A stretch of DNA of 64,000 nucleotides from JAHWKI01 sp035513575 (GCA_035513575.1 DATKBW010000049.1:112213-176212), one strand, 5' to 3'; positions 16,921 to 26,218 are shown, numbered from the stretch's first letter. Notes: a model not told the origin generated them from the sequence alone. Made by a program: numbers and translations.

Positions 16921-16958
16921 CGGCGGCGGAGCCGCCGCAGATAGGGGCTTCGCCGGCG

Positions 16959-18065
16959 CTACCCGATCTCCAGCATCCGCTCGATGGAAGCGCGGGCTTT
17001 CGTGCGGGTGGGCTCGGGGACGTCCACGGGCCAGTGATCGTGGAGGAGGGCGTCGCGGACGTTCTCGAGGGTGATCTCGTTCATGTGGGGGCACCGGACC
17101 GAGCAGAGGCGGACCATCTCCTTCGCCGGGTTCTCGGCGATGATGTTGTCGGCCATGCTGCACTCGGTGAGGAGGAGGTAGCGGGCGGCGTCCGACTCCT
17201 GGACGGCGCGGATCATGGCGCTGGTGCTGCCGGCGAAGTCGGCGGCCTCGACGACGTCGGGCGGGCACTCGGGGTGCGCGAGGACCAGGACGTCCGGGAA
17301 CTGCCGGCGGACCGTGGCGATGTCGGCGGTGGTGAACTGCTCGTGGACCTCGCAGCGGCCGCGCCAGCCGATCATCTCGTACTGGAGCTCGCCGGAGTCG
17401 CCCGCCGACTTCCCGTTGCCGGACAGGCCGCCGCTCGTCGCGCCGTTGACCGTGGGGAAGATGATGCGCTTGCCGGTCTCCCGGGCGACGTTCTTCGCCA
17501 GGAACTCGTCCGGGAGGAAGATGACGCGGTCGGCGTCGAGGCTCTCCACCACCTTCACGGCGTTGCCGGACGTGCAGCAGATATCGGTCTCGGCCTTCAC
17601 GTCGGCGTACGTGTTGATGTAGGTGACCACGGGCACGCCCGGGAAGCGCTTCCTGAGCCGCCGGACGTCCGCGGCCGTGATGGACTCGGCCAGGGAGCAG
17701 CCGCCCTTCGCGGTGGGCAGCAGGACGGTCTTGTCGGGATTCAGGATCTTGGCCGTCTCGGCCATGAAGCGGACGCCGCAAAAGACGATGGGGTCACCGG
17801 AGACCGTGGCGGCGAGGCGGCTGAGCTCGAGGGAGTCGCCCCTGAAGTCGCAGACGGAGTGGAAGAGCGCCGGCTCCATGTAGTTGTGGCCGAGGATGAC
17901 GGCCCCGCGCTCCGCCTTGAGCCGGTTCACCCCGGCGGCGACCCCGGCCTTGTGCCGGATCTCGAAGTCGGGGAGGACATCGCCCAGTCGAGCCGCCAGG
18001 GCGTGGTACATGTCCTCGGGGGACGTGGTCATCGCGGCGTCGACGGCCTTCGGCATCCGTTGCAT
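16959..18065 (-). CDS. nadA: Quinolinate synthase
   Basis: A 368-residue NadA. It condenses iminoaspartate with dihydroxyacetone phosphate to quinolinate, using a 4Fe-4S cluster. Cluster cysteines are visible in GGCSLAES, DICCTSGN and CSVRCPHM. Other family motifs are LGHNYMEP, VFCGVRFMAETAKIL and the C-terminal HMNEITLENV. The ATG overlaps the last base of the nadC stop codon (TGATG), so the two are translationally coupled. No nadB is seen in the window. Confidence 0.96.
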   Translation of the reverse strand: MQRMPKAVDAAMTTSPEDMYHALAARLGDVLPDFEIRHKAGVAAGVNRLKAERGAVILGHNYMEPALFHSVCDFRGDSLELSRLAATVSGDPIVFCGVRFMAETAKILNPDKTVLLPTAKGGCSLAESITAADVRRLRKRFPGVPVVTYINTYADVKAETDICCTSGNAVKVVESLDADRVIFLPDEFLAKNVARETGKRIIFPTVNGATSGGLSGNGKSAGDSGELQYEMIGWRGRCEVHEQFTTADIATVRRQFPDVLVLAHPECPPDVVEAADFAGSTSAMIRAVQESDAARYLLLTECSMADNIIAENPAKEMVRLCSVRCPHMNEITLENVRDALLHDHWPVDVPEPTRTKARASIERMLEIG

Positions 18066-18985
18066 CAGCTCCGTTCAGCGGGCCCCGCCGCGCTCGTGGC
18101 GGGCTCCCATGCGAAATCCAGCGCGACGTCCAGCGCGGGCGCCGAGTGGGTGAGCGCACCCACCGAGATCCGGTCGACCCCGCAGGCCGCGACCGGCCGG
18201 ACCGACTCCAGCCTGATACCCCCGGACGCCTCCGTCAGCGCCGCGCCCGCGATCCGGGCGGCGGCCGTCGCCAGCTGGTCGGGCGTCATGTTGTCGAGCA
18301 GGATATTGTCCGCGCCGGCGGCCAGGGCCTCCTCGATCTGCTCCAGGGCGTCCACCTCGATGGTGACGAGAGTCCCTTCCGGGAGGCGCCCGCGGGCCTT
18401 CCGCACTGCCTCCACCAGGTCCACGCCGGCAGCCGCCAGCGCCGCACGGTGGTTGTCCTTCAGCATGAATCCATCCCAGAGGCCGGAGCGGTGATTGTGG
18501 CCACCGCCGCAGCGCACGGCCCACTTCTCCAGCTCCCGCAGCCCGGGGGTCGTCTTGCGGGTGTCCAGGATGCGGGCGCCTGTGCCCGCCACTGCATCGA
18601 CGTACCGCCGCGTCAGCGACGCGATCCCGCTCAGCCGACCGACGAAGTTCAGCGCCACGCGCTCGGCGGACAGGATCGGGCGGGCGGCGCCGGACACGGC
18701 GAGGAGCGGTGCGCCGGCGGAGACCGCGTCGCCGTCCCGGGCGAGCAATGTGATGGCGAGACCGTGGTCCGCGAGGAGGAACACCGTCCGTGCCAGGGCC
18801 AGGCCACACGCGATGCCCGGTTCGCGGGCGACGAGGGTGGCGCGCGCGGGTGCGTCCGCGGGAACGACGAGGTCGGAGGTCACATCGCCGGCCCCGACGT
18901 CCTCGGCGAGGGCGCCGCGAGCATGGCGCTCCAGCACGTCGGCGGGCGGCGCCGGTGGTCGGGTCGTCTCGGTCGTGTTCGCCAT
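18065..18985 (-). CDS. nadC: Nicotinate-nucleotide pyrophosphorylase (carboxylating)
   Basis: A 306-residue quinolinate phosphoribosyltransferase: quinolinate plus PRPP gives NaMN, CO2 and PPi. Family motifs include EDVGAGDVTSD near the start, ILDTRKTTPGLR, GGGHNHRSGLWDGFMLKDNH and VDRISVGALTHS near the C-terminus. ATG at 18985 was chosen because AGGA lies 5 nt upstream; the ATG at 19024 lacks one. It is the first gene of a nadC-nadA pair, the second half of de novo NAD synthesis. Confidence 0.95.
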   Translation of the reverse strand: MANTTETTRPPAPPADVLERHARGALAEDVGAGDVTSDLVVPADAPARATLVAREPGIACGLALARTVFLLADHGLAITLLARDGDAVSAGAPLLAVSGAARPILSAERVALNFVGRLSGIASLTRRYVDAVAGTGARILDTRKTTPGLRELEKWAVRCGGGHNHRSGLWDGFMLKDNHRAALAAAGVDLVEAVRKARGRLPEGTLVTIEVDALEQIEEALAAGADNILLDNMTPDQLATAAARIAGAALTEASGGIRLESVRPVAACGVDRISVGALTHSAPALDVALDFAWEPATSAAGPAERS

Positions 18986-19123
18986 CCGGTTCCTGTCGGA
19001 GGGTTGCCCGGAATGGAAACCCATCAGGCGGGCTCAGGTTCCTGAAGATCGTCACGCTTGTGCGGACCGGTCGCGGATGCTCCGTTGTGCGGTGCGGATT
19101 CACACTCAACCAGGGATGTGGCC

Positions 19124-20032
19124 ATGAGGCGAATTGTGCTGGGCGTGCTGGTGGCCGCGGCGGCGTGCGGCGGGCCGGGGGAGGAAGCGGAGGTGGCCGG
19201 CGGTGAAACGTCGGCCACCGCCGCGGCGCCGCTGGACACGACCGACGTGGTGGCGACCGTGCTCGGATTCGACGGGCCCGAGGCGGTCCGCTTCGACCCG
19301 GACCAGGATGTATGGTTCGTCGCCAGCTTCGGGCCCGGGGAGGGCGAGCCGCGAGACGGGGACGGCTACGTCAGCCGCATGCTCGCCGAGGGCGTGGTGG
19401 ATTCCGCGCGGTTCATGACCGGGACCGATGCGGCGCCGCTGCACATGCCGAGGGGCATGGTCATCAAGGGGGACACGCTCTGGGTGGCGGACGTGGATGG
19501 CGTGCACGGCTTCGACCGCCGCGACGGGCGCCACCTCGCGTTCATCGACTTCCGGGCGCACGAGCCCGGGTTCCTCAACGACATCGCGGCGGGGCCGGAC
19601 GGGGCGCTCTACGTCACGGACACCGGCCGCGCCCGGGTCTATCGGGTGGCGGGTGCGGGCGGGCAGCCGGAGATCGTCGCCGATTCGCTCCCGGCGGCGC
19701 CGAACGGGATCACCTGGGACGCCGCCCGGGACGCCTTCCTGCTGGCGCCGTGGGGGGAGGGGCGCGTGATCCTGTCCCTCACGACGGCGGGGCGGGTGGA
19801 CTCGGTGGCGACGGTGCCCGCGCTGCGGTTCGACGGGATCGAGCGCGTGCCAGCGGGTATCCTGGTGGCGACGCAGAGCGACTCCAGCCTCTGGCTGGTG
19901 GAGGCCGGCGGTGCGCGGCGGGTGGTTCGCACCCGGGGCCGTCCCGCGGACATCGGCTACGACGCCCGCAGGGGCGTCGTGGCGGTGCCGTACATCGCGC
20001 TGAACCGTGTGGACCTGTGGGAGGTGCCGTAG
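19124..20032 (+). CDS. SMP-30/NHL-like beta-propeller lipoprotein
   Basis: A 302-residue protein with a short signal and lipobox (VAAAAC). Blades carry repeated motifs such as GPEAVRFDP, DTLWVADVDGVHGFD, LNDIAAGPDGALYVTDTGRARVYRV and PNGITWD, as in SMP-30/gluconolactonase or strictosidine-synthase-like propellers. Enzymatic activity is uncertain; many such periplasmic proteins are only described as NHL-repeat proteins. Its stop is 4 nt from the stop of the convergent serA gene. Confidence 0.85.
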   Translation: MRRIVLGVLVAAAACGGPGEEAEVAGGETSATAAAPLDTTDVVATVLGFDGPEAVRFDPDQDVWFVASFGPGEGEPRDGDGYVSRMLAEGVVDSARFMTGTDAAPLHMPRGMVIKGDTLWVADVDGVHGFDRRDGRHLAFIDFRAHEPGFLNDIAAGPDGALYVTDTGRARVYRVAGAGGQPEIVADSLPAAPNGITWDAARDAFLLAPWGEGRVILSLTTAGRVDSVATVPALRFDGIERVPAGILVATQSDSSLWLVEAGGARRVVRTRGRPADIGYDARRGVVAVPYIALNRVDLWEVP

Positions 20033-20036
20033 GCCG

Positions 20037-21629
20037 TCAGCCCAGCTCGACCTGTCGGACGCTCAGGATGTCGGGGAGCGCGCCGAGGGCGTCGACGAGC
20101 ACCTGGGACAGCTTCTCGTCCACCGCGATGGCGGCCATGGCCTCCCCGCCCGCCTCGAGCCGGCCCTGGTGGTACTCGGCGATGTTCACGCCGGCCTCGC
20201 CGAGGAGGCTCCCGACCCGCCCGATCACGCCCGGCACGTCGCGGTTGCGGAGGATCACCAGCACGCCGGCCGGGCGGATGTCGACGGGGTAGGCGTTGAT
20301 CCGGACGATCCGGGGGTGGCTGCCCCGCAGCGCGCCGGCCACCCGGGTTTCCATGCCGCCGCTGGAGAGCCGCAGCTCCAGGTGCTCCGTGTAGTCCGAT
20401 TCGGGACGGAGGAGGACGCGACTCGTGTGGATGCCGCGGGACTCCGCCAGGTGCAGCGCGTTCACCAGGTTCACGCCCCCGCGCCCCACGATCTCGGTGA
20501 GCATGCCCACGAGAACCGCGGCCGTGATCGGGCGGAGCGCCTCCTCGGCAACCTCGCCGGCGTAGCGGACCTCGACGGCCTGCACGGCCCCCGCCAGGGC
20601 GCGGCCGAGCTGTCCGAGGCGCGTGGCCAGGTCCAGGAGCGGGCGCAGGCGGCGCATGAGCTCGCTGCCGACCGCGGGGGCGTTGACCGCCCGGGAGAAG
20701 TCGTCCTCCAGGAGCGCGTCGCGAACGGACTCGGCGGCCTCGATGGCCACGTTGTGCTGCGCCTCCTCCGTGGCGGCCCCGAGGTGGGGGGTCAGCACCA
20801 CCGTCTCCAGGGAGCGCAGCGGGTGGCCGGGGGGGAGGGGCTCATCCGCGAAGACGTCCAGCGCCGCCCCTGCCAGGCGTCCTTCCCGGAGGGCGGCGAC
20901 GAGGGCGTCCTCGTCCAGCACGCCGCCCCGGGCCGCGTTCACGATGACCGCCCCGGGCTTGAGAAGCGCGAGCCGGGCGGCGTCGAGGAGGTTGGCCGTG
21001 GACTCGGTGAGCGGGACGTGCAGCGAGACCACGTCGGCGCTCCGGAGCACATCCTCCAGGGAGCCGGTCTCGATCCCGAGCTGCTTCGCGCGCTCCTCCT
21101 GCAGGAACGGGTCGTAGGCGACGACGCGCATCCCGAACGCCTTCGCCCGGCGCGCTACCTCGCCCCCGATGCGCCCCGCCCCCACCAGGCCGAGGGTCTT
21201 GCCGTGGACCTCCGAACCATTGAACGACTTCCGGTCCCACTCGCCCCGACGCATCGATCGGTCCGCCGCCACCACCTTGCGAACCGCGGCCAGCAGGAGC
21301 GCCATCGTGAGCTCGGCCGCCGAGATCGTGTTCCCCGACGGCGCGTTGAAGACGGCGATGCCCTTCTCCGTGGCGGCGTCCATGTCGATGTTGTCGACGC
21401 CGACACCCGCCCGGCCGATGACCCGGAGCCGCCGCGTGCGGGCCAGGGCGTCGCGGGTGATGGTGGTGCTGGAGCGAATGATGACGGCGTCGACGCCGGC
21501 CAGCGCGTCGGCCAGCGCGTCACCCTCGAGGCCGGTGGCCTCGATGAGCTCGAACCGATCGTCGTGAAGGGGTGCGAGGCCGGAGCCCGGGATCTTGTCG
21601 GCGAGGAGTACGCGCAAGCGATCAGCCAT
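20037..21629 (-). CDS. serA: D-3-phosphoglycerate dehydrogenase
   Basis: A 530-residue long-form SerA. It oxidises 3-phosphoglycerate to 3-phosphohydroxypyruvate with NAD. The N-terminal substrate domain is followed by a Rossmann domain (GLVGAGRIGGEVARRA), catalytic region NAARGGVLDE, and the active-site His in LTPHLGAAT. An intervening ASB-like domain precedes a C-terminal ACT domain (VLVILRNRDVPGVIGRVGSLLGE), the usual site of serine feedback. The ATG at 21629 overlaps the end of the aminotransferase gene by 8 nt. Confidence 0.95.
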   Translation of the reverse strand: MADRLRVLLADKIPGSGLAPLHDDRFELIEATGLEGDALADALAGVDAVIIRSSTTITRDALARTRRLRVIGRAGVGVDNIDMDAATEKGIAVFNAPSGNTISAAELTMALLLAAVRKVVAADRSMRRGEWDRKSFNGSEVHGKTLGLVGAGRIGGEVARRAKAFGMRVVAYDPFLQEERAKQLGIETGSLEDVLRSADVVSLHVPLTESTANLLDAARLALLKPGAVIVNAARGGVLDEDALVAALREGRLAGAALDVFADEPLPPGHPLRSLETVVLTPHLGAATEEAQHNVAIEAAESVRDALLEDDFSRAVNAPAVGSELMRRLRPLLDLATRLGQLGRALAGAVQAVEVRYAGEVAEEALRPITAAVLVGMLTEIVGRGGVNLVNALHLAESRGIHTSRVLLRPESDYTEHLELRLSSGGMETRVAGALRGSHPRIVRINAYPVDIRPAGVLVILRNRDVPGVIGRVGSLLGEAGVNIAEYHQGRLEAGGEAMAAIAVDEKLSQVLVDALGALPDILSVRQVELG

Positions 21630-22728
21630 GCGGCGCGAGGACCTCCGCGAAGATGTCGGTGAGGACGTCGAGGAGGGCATCGAGCTCCGCCACCGTGTGA
21701 TCGCCCATGTGGCCGATGCGGATCATGGCATCCTTGCCCTCTCCGTAGCCGGAGGCGATGACGAAGTCGCGGGCCCGCACGGCCGCGCACACGTCCGTGC
21801 CCCGGATCCCGTCGGGCATGGTGATGCACGTGACGGTGGGGGAGCGGTAGCCCTCGGGGGCGAGGATGCCGAGGTCGTAACCGCTGGCCCGCATCTCGGC
21901 GACCCAGGCGTAGGTCCGCTCGGCCATGGCGGCGTGGCGCGCCCAGCGGGCTTCCACGCCCTCCTCCAGGATCGCCTCCATCTGCACCGCCGCCGCGTAC
22001 AGGAGGGATACGGCGGGGGTATTGGGCGTCTGGCTCTTCTGGATGTTCCGCTCGAACTCCAGAACGTCGAAGTAGAGCCCGCGCCGGTCGTTCGCCGCGG
22101 CGCGCTCGAGCACGGCCGGCTGCGCCACGCCGAACGCGAGCCCCGGCGGCAGCGCGAACGACTTCTGCGACCCGGTGGCCACGAAGTCGAGCTCCCACGC
22201 ATCCGTCTCGACGGGCGCCCCCGCCAGCGAGCTGACCGTGTCGACGCACACCATCGCGCCGTGCTCGTGGGCGACCTCGGTCAGCTCCTGAAGCGGGTTC
22301 AGCACGCCGGTGGAGGTCTCGGAGTGGCAGATCGTCACCGTGTCGAAGCCGCCGCCCTCCATCGCGCGGGCGAGAAGGTCGGGCGTGTGCGCCTGTCCCC
22401 AGCCCAACTCGACCCGCTCGGTGTCGTACCCCGCCTGCTCCGCGATGCGGGCGAAGCGGTCGCTGAACGCCCCGTTCACCAGGGCGAGCACCCTTCGCCG
22501 GGCGACGCTGCGGACCCCCATCTCCATCATCCCGGTGCCGGACGCGGGGGCCACGTAGACCGGCCGCTCCGTGCGGAAGACGTGGCGGAGTCCAGGCTGG
22601 ATGCGCTCCATGAGCGCCTCCAGCTCGGGGGTACGGTGCCCCATCATGGGGCCGAGCATGGCTTCGAGGACCTCGCGCCGGACCTCGGTGGGGCCGGGGA
22701 GAAAGAAACGGCCGAAAGATCTGTTCAT
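21622..22728 (-). CDS. Class V aminotransferase, probable phosphoserine aminotransferase
   Basis: A 368-residue PLP enzyme of the alanine-glyoxylate/serine-pyruvate group (FLPGPTEVRREVL, PASGTGMMEMG, Schiff-base Lys in GSQKSF). By sequence type it is an AGXT-like class V enzyme rather than classical SerC, but it lies between serB and serA. I therefore infer it supplies phosphoserine from phosphohydroxypyruvate. This substitution is known in organisms lacking SerC. A glyoxylate aminotransferase role cannot be excluded. It overlaps serA by 8 nt. Confidence 0.92.
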   Translation of the reverse strand: MNRSFGRFFLPGPTEVRREVLEAMLGPMMGHRTPELEALMERIQPGLRHVFRTERPVYVAPASGTGMMEMGVRSVARRRVLALVNGAFSDRFARIAEQAGYDTERVELGWGQAHTPDLLARAMEGGGFDTVTICHSETSTGVLNPLQELTEVAHEHGAMVCVDTVSSLAGAPVETDAWELDFVATGSQKSFALPPGLAFGVAQPAVLERAAANDRRGLYFDVLEFERNIQKSQTPNTPAVSLLYAAAVQMEAILEEGVEARWARHAAMAERTYAWVAEMRASGYDLGILAPEGYRSPTVTCITMPDGIRGTDVCAAVRARDFVIASGYGEGKDAMIRIGHMGDHTVAELDALLDVLTDIFAEVLAPHG

Positions 22729-22741
22729 GGTCTCATGTCGG

Positions 22742-23479
22742 TTAACGCCACTCCAGCGCGCCGCCGGCGATCAGGGCGGTGCCCTTCCGAAAAACGTCGC
22801 GCACCGCTGGATGGTCGGGGTCCGTCTCTCCGAGCGCAAGCGGCAGGAGCGGCGCCAGCGAACGCGAGCGAAGAACCACGGGCGCGGCTTCCATCACGGC
22901 GGGCCTGGCGATCACCCCCGCGTAGGCCACGAAGAGATCCACCTCGTCCCGCGCCTCCAGGTCCGTGGCGCCATCTCCGACGAACATCACGGGACCCGGG
23001 ATCGGCTCCGCATCCGCCCTCCACGCCCGCACGATCTCCGCTTTCCCGCCGGCCCGCGCCGCCGGGGCCGCCGTGTCGTAAGCCGCGTAGGTCCCGTCGT
23101 CCGAAAAGCGGATGGGGACGGCGGCGACGGCGTCGTCGGTCAGGCCCAGGTGCCGCGCGAGTCCCAGGACGGCGGGGAGGAGCCCGCCCGAGACCACGCG
23201 GACGGCCACGCCAGCGGTCCGCAGCGCGGCGACGGTGGTGATGGCGTCGTCGACCAGGTCACGGATGTAGAGGGGGACCAGGGCCTCGACGGCCTGACGC
23301 GAGGGGCGGATGAGCGCGAGGCGACGGCCGTAGACCTCCTCGAGGGGCACCTCCCCGCGCATGGCGGCGTCGGTGAGGGCGGCGACCTGGTCGCGGTGCC
23401 CCGCGGCGAGGACATCGATCCCCTCGAGCGCGGAGAGGGTGGAGTCGCAGTCGAAGATGACGGTCCCGTAGCCGCTCAC
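22742..23479 (-). CDS. serB: Phosphoserine phosphatase
   Basis: A 245-residue HAD phosphatase from a GTG overlapping the TGA of the methyltransferase gene. Motif I is FDCDSTLS (nucleophile Asp in DxDxT), motif II VVSGG, the Lys is in AGGKAEIV and motif III is VGDGATDLEA. It removes phosphate from L-phosphoserine in the last step of serine synthesis. It directly precedes the aminotransferase and serA, completing the pathway in one operon. Confidence 0.93.
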   Translation of the reverse strand: MSGYGTVIFDCDSTLSALEGIDVLAAGHRDQVAALTDAAMRGEVPLEEVYGRRLALIRPSRQAVEALVPLYIRDLVDDAITTVAALRTAGVAVRVVSGGLLPAVLGLARHLGLTDDAVAAVPIRFSDDGTYAAYDTAAPAARAGGKAEIVRAWRADAEPIPGPVMFVGDGATDLEARDEVDLFVAYAGVIARPAVMEAAPVVLRSRSLAPLLPLALGETDPDHPAVRDVFRKGTALIAGGALEWR

Positions 23480-24309
23480 GTGGGGAGGCGCAGGAGCCAC
23501 CGGCCCTTCCCGCCGGGGAGGTAGCGCATCCGGCCGCCCAGGCGGCGGTGCCAGTCGAAGGCGGCGCGGCGCTCGGTGGGTCGGTCCCCGTCGTCCATCA
23601 GGATGGCCGCGCCGGGCGCGAGCCGGGCCTGGAGGAGGGGGACGGCCGGCCAGCGGGCGTCCGGTCCGGGAAGGGCGGGCGGGCCGTCCACGACGAGGAG
23701 GTCGATGCGGGCGGGGAGCGCCGCGTCGAGGGCTTCCGCCCGGTACCAGGACAGCGTGCGCCCGTCCACCTCGCGGTCGGCCAGCGGCGCGTGGACCACG
23801 ACGGCGCGCCCCTCCAGCCCCGCGTCCGCGAGCCACCGCCGCGTCCGGTCCGCGTATCCGGCGAGGTGATCCACCGCGACGACCCGGCCTCGGCCCCGGG
23901 CCTCCAGCCGGCCCGCGATGAGCACCGTCGAATGGCCGGACCCCAGCTCCACGACGGCTTCCCGCCCCTCGTCGATGAGGGACAGGATCTGCTCGGCCAG
24001 AAGCGCGTCCATCGCCCACGGATCATGGGCCAGGAGGCGGTCCCCGGTGAACGGGCGGATGTTGATGAAAGCGCGGAGCTGCCGGACCGCATTCTCCGCG
24101 GCGTGCTGGACCGCCGCGAGGGGAAGGGCCACGGCCACGAAGCCGAACAGGCCGGCCCAGAGCGCGGCGAGGGGAGCACCGGCATCGAGGGCGGATGCGG
24201 TCAGGGCGAGCAGGGCGCCGCCGATGAGCCCACCGGCGAGGGGGAGGGCGGGGGCGCCCCAGGTGCGCTCGGACTTGCGGATCTGGCGCCACCGCTGGCT
24301 GCGCGACAT
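23476..24309 (-). CDS. Membrane-anchored class I SAM-dependent methyltransferase-like protein
   Basis: A 277-residue protein. Two hydrophobic helices (about residues 20-65) anchor it, then a Rossmann fold begins at VVELGSGHSTVLIAGRLE, with the acidic end of strand two in VVAVDH and a later IDLLVVDGPP. The substrate is unknown. It leads the serB-aminotransferase-serA operon by a GTGA overlap; a functional link to serine metabolism is not obvious. Related soluble domains are often annotated as Methyltransf_24. Confidence 0.82.
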   Translation of the reverse strand: MSRSQRWRQIRKSERTWGAPALPLAGGLIGGALLALTASALDAGAPLAALWAGLFGFVAVALPLAAVQHAAENAVRQLRAFINIRPFTGDRLLAHDPWAMDALLAEQILSLIDEGREAVVELGSGHSTVLIAGRLEARGRGRVVAVDHLAGYADRTRRWLADAGLEGRAVVVHAPLADREVDGRTLSWYRAEALDAALPARIDLLVVDGPPALPGPDARWPAVPLLQARLAPGAAILMDDGDRPTERRAAFDWHRRLGGRMRYLPGGKGRWLLRLPT

Positions 24310-24396
24310 CAGCGGAAGCTGCCGGTCACCCCGGAAGGACGCAACGTCCGGCGCGGTCGATGCAGCGCCGGCATCGTGCGGCGCCCCGCCCAGCCG

Positions 24397-25167
24397 TCAG
24401 ACCGCCTCCTCCAGCACGCCTCCGAAGCGGCGCTCGCGACGGTGGAAATCCGCCACCGCCCTGCGGAGCTCCGCCTCCTCGAAGTCCGGCCAGAGCGTGG
24501 GGGTGAAGTACAGCTCTGCGTACGCGCACTCCCACAGGAGGAAGTCGCTCAGGCGCTGCTCCCCGCCCGTGCGGATCAGGAGGTCCACGTCCCTCACCGG
24601 TCCGCCCCCGCCCTCCGCCGCTCCCATGCACGCCCGGAACGCCTCGCGGCAGAACGGACCCGCGTCGCCGCCGGCCTCCACGCACTCCGTGGCCTGCTCC
24701 GCGGCCATGGCGGCCGCCCGGAGGATCACATCCCGCGCGGAGTAATCCACCGCCAGGCGCAGGAGGAGCCCGGTGCGCCCCGCGGTCGCCGACTCGGCGA
24801 TCTGGATCTCGCGCACCAGACGCGGCGTCAGCCGGTCCCGGCGCCCCACCACCACCAGCCGAACGTCGTTCTCCACGCACCGCGCCGTCTCACGACGGAG
24901 GTACTCCAGGAACAGCGCCATGACCCCTCGCACCTCGTCCCGGGGACGCTGCCAGTTGTCCGACGAGAACGCGTACAGCGTCAGCAGGTCGATCCCCGAG
25001 GCCGGATCCGCCGCCGCCTCCACCACCCGCCGCACCGCCTTGGCTCCCTCCCCGTGCCCGAACCCGCGGGGCATGCCGCGGCGGCGGGCCCAGCGGCCGT
25101 TGCCATCCATGATCATGGCGACATGAAGCCCCGCTCCACCGTTCTCCTGTCGTGCGCGCTGCGTCAT
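24397..25167 (-). CDS. uppS: Undecaprenyl diphosphate synthase
   Basis: A 256-residue cis-prenyltransferase. Hallmarks are AMIMDGNGRWA (catalytic Asp), GHGEGAKAVRRVV, TLYAFSSDNWQRP, and the C-terminal RTGGEQRLSDFLLWECAYAELYF. It makes the C55 carrier lipid precursor for peptidoglycan and surface glycans. An insert of about 12 residues rich in Gly (MGAAEGGGGPV) occurs before the RTGGE motif. Confidence 0.95.
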   Translation of the reverse strand: MTQRARQENGGAGLHVAMIMDGNGRWARRRGMPRGFGHGEGAKAVRRVVEAAADPASGIDLLTLYAFSSDNWQRPRDEVRGVMALFLEYLRRETARCVENDVRLVVVGRRDRLTPRLVREIQIAESATAGRTGLLLRLAVDYSARDVILRAAAMAAEQATECVEAGGDAGPFCREAFRACMGAAEGGGGPVRDVDLLIRTGGEQRLSDFLLWECAYAELYFTPTLWPDFEEAELRRAVADFHRRERRFGGVLEEAV

Positions 25168-25216
25168 CTGGCGGCAGGGCGGCGGACACCCCGGCGGCGC
25201 CGTCTCGGCTGAAGGT

Positions 25217-25582
25217 TCATTCGTCGCGGACGGCCCGGATCAGGGCTTCCATGTGGGAGAGGTAATCCCCGAGGGCGGCACGGCCGGCCGCGGTGAGGCG
25301 GTACTCCGTCCGCGGAACCCGCCCCTCGTACCCCTTGGTGCACCCGAGATAGCCCGCATCCTCGAGCTTCCGGGCGTGCGCGCTGAGATTGCCGTCCGTC
25401 ACCCCCAGAAGGGACTTGAGGTCGTTGAACGTGAGCGCCTCGTTCACCGCCAGCGCGCTGACGATCCCGAGCCGCACCCGCTCGTGCACCAGCCGGTCGA
25501 GCCGCCGCGACCCGTCCGCCAGCCCCGGCACGCCCGTCAGCCCCGGCGCCGCGTCCACTTCCTTCGGCTTCGGCTCACCCAC
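25217..25582 (-). CDS. Winged-helix transcriptional regulator (HTH_34 type)
   Basis: A 121-residue ArsR-like regulator. The helix-turn-helix is in LTFNDLKSLLGVTDGNLSAHARKLEDAGYL and the wing carries GRVPRTEYRLTAAGRAAL. It starts at a GTG that overlaps the end of the membrane-protein gene by 8 nt (GTGGGTGA). Two-gene cassettes of such a regulator with a multi-pass membrane protein are common; the ligand is unknown. It may regulate its own operon from the leaderless promoter at 26190-26218. Confidence 0.88.
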   Translation of the reverse strand: MGEPKPKEVDAAPGLTGVPGLADGSRRLDRLVHERVRLGIVSALAVNEALTFNDLKSLLGVTDGNLSAHARKLEDAGYLGCTKGYEGRVPRTEYRLTAAGRAALGDYLSHMEALIRAVRDE

Positions 25583-26183
25583 CGTACCGCCTCCAGACCA
25601 GGATCCCGAACACGATGTGAAGTCCCCCCAGCCCGAGGCCGAGCAGGAGATCGCCCCACCCCGGCACCAGAAGCGCAACCGTCCCGAAAAGGATGAACGC
25701 CGCACCCATCAGCGGAATCGCACGCACCGAATACGCTCCGCCCGTCATCACCCCCGCGCCGTACAGCGACAGCCAGATGCCCGGCAGCAGGTCGTAGCCA
25801 CCCCCGAGCCCGATCGCCATCGTCAGCACCGCTCCCACCGCCATCGGCGGCGAGAACGCCAGGATCAGCTTCCGCCCCGTGTGCGACCGCAGCGGCACCC
25901 CCATCGCCCGCGCCTTCTGCACCGTCATCCCCACGGACAGCACACCCGCCAGCAGCAGCTCCGTCACCCACACGCCCAGCCAACCCGCCCGCGTCGCCTG
26001 CTCCACCGCGAGCACCGTGGCCGCGATCGCCGTCAGTCCGACCAGCACATAGCCCGACCCCGAGATGGCCGTGAACGATGTCGCTCGCTCCATCGTCTCC
26101 CGGATGTAGCGCAGGTTCTCCGCCGCACGCTCGTGGAGCTCGATGGTCGGCCGCTCGGGGGGACTGCTCAGCTCGAGTCGCAT
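25575..26183 (-). CDS. Multi-pass membrane protein of unknown function
   Basis: A 202-residue protein with a 40-residue cytoplasmic N-terminus (IELHERAAENLRYIRETMERA) and about five hydrophobic helices. It is paired with an HTH_34 regulator. No family function was recognised. The ATG is placed 6 nt after a clear promoter -10 box and has no Shine-Dalgarno, so a leaderless mRNA is predicted. Confidence 0.8.
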   Translation of the reverse strand: MRLELSSPPERPTIELHERAAENLRYIRETMERATSFTAISGSGYVLVGLTAIAATVLAVEQATRAGWLGVWVTELLLAGVLSVGMTVQKARAMGVPLRSHTGRKLILAFSPPMAVGAVLTMAIGLGGGYDLLPGIWLSLYGAGVMTGGAYSVRAIPLMGAAFILFGTVALLVPGWGDLLLGLGLGGLHIVFGILVWRRYGG

Positions 26184-26189
26184 GCGGGG

Positions 26190-26218
26190 AGGATAGGCGG
26201 GGCGCGGTCGTCTGTCAA
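26190..26218 (-). promoter_or_regulatory. Strong predicted promoter, leaderless geometry
   Basis: Minus strand: consensus -35 TTGACA (26218-26213), 17-bp spacer, -10 TATCCT (26195-26190), followed by 6 nt and the ATG at 26183. The transcription start is predicted at the start codon. Confidence 0.7.
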
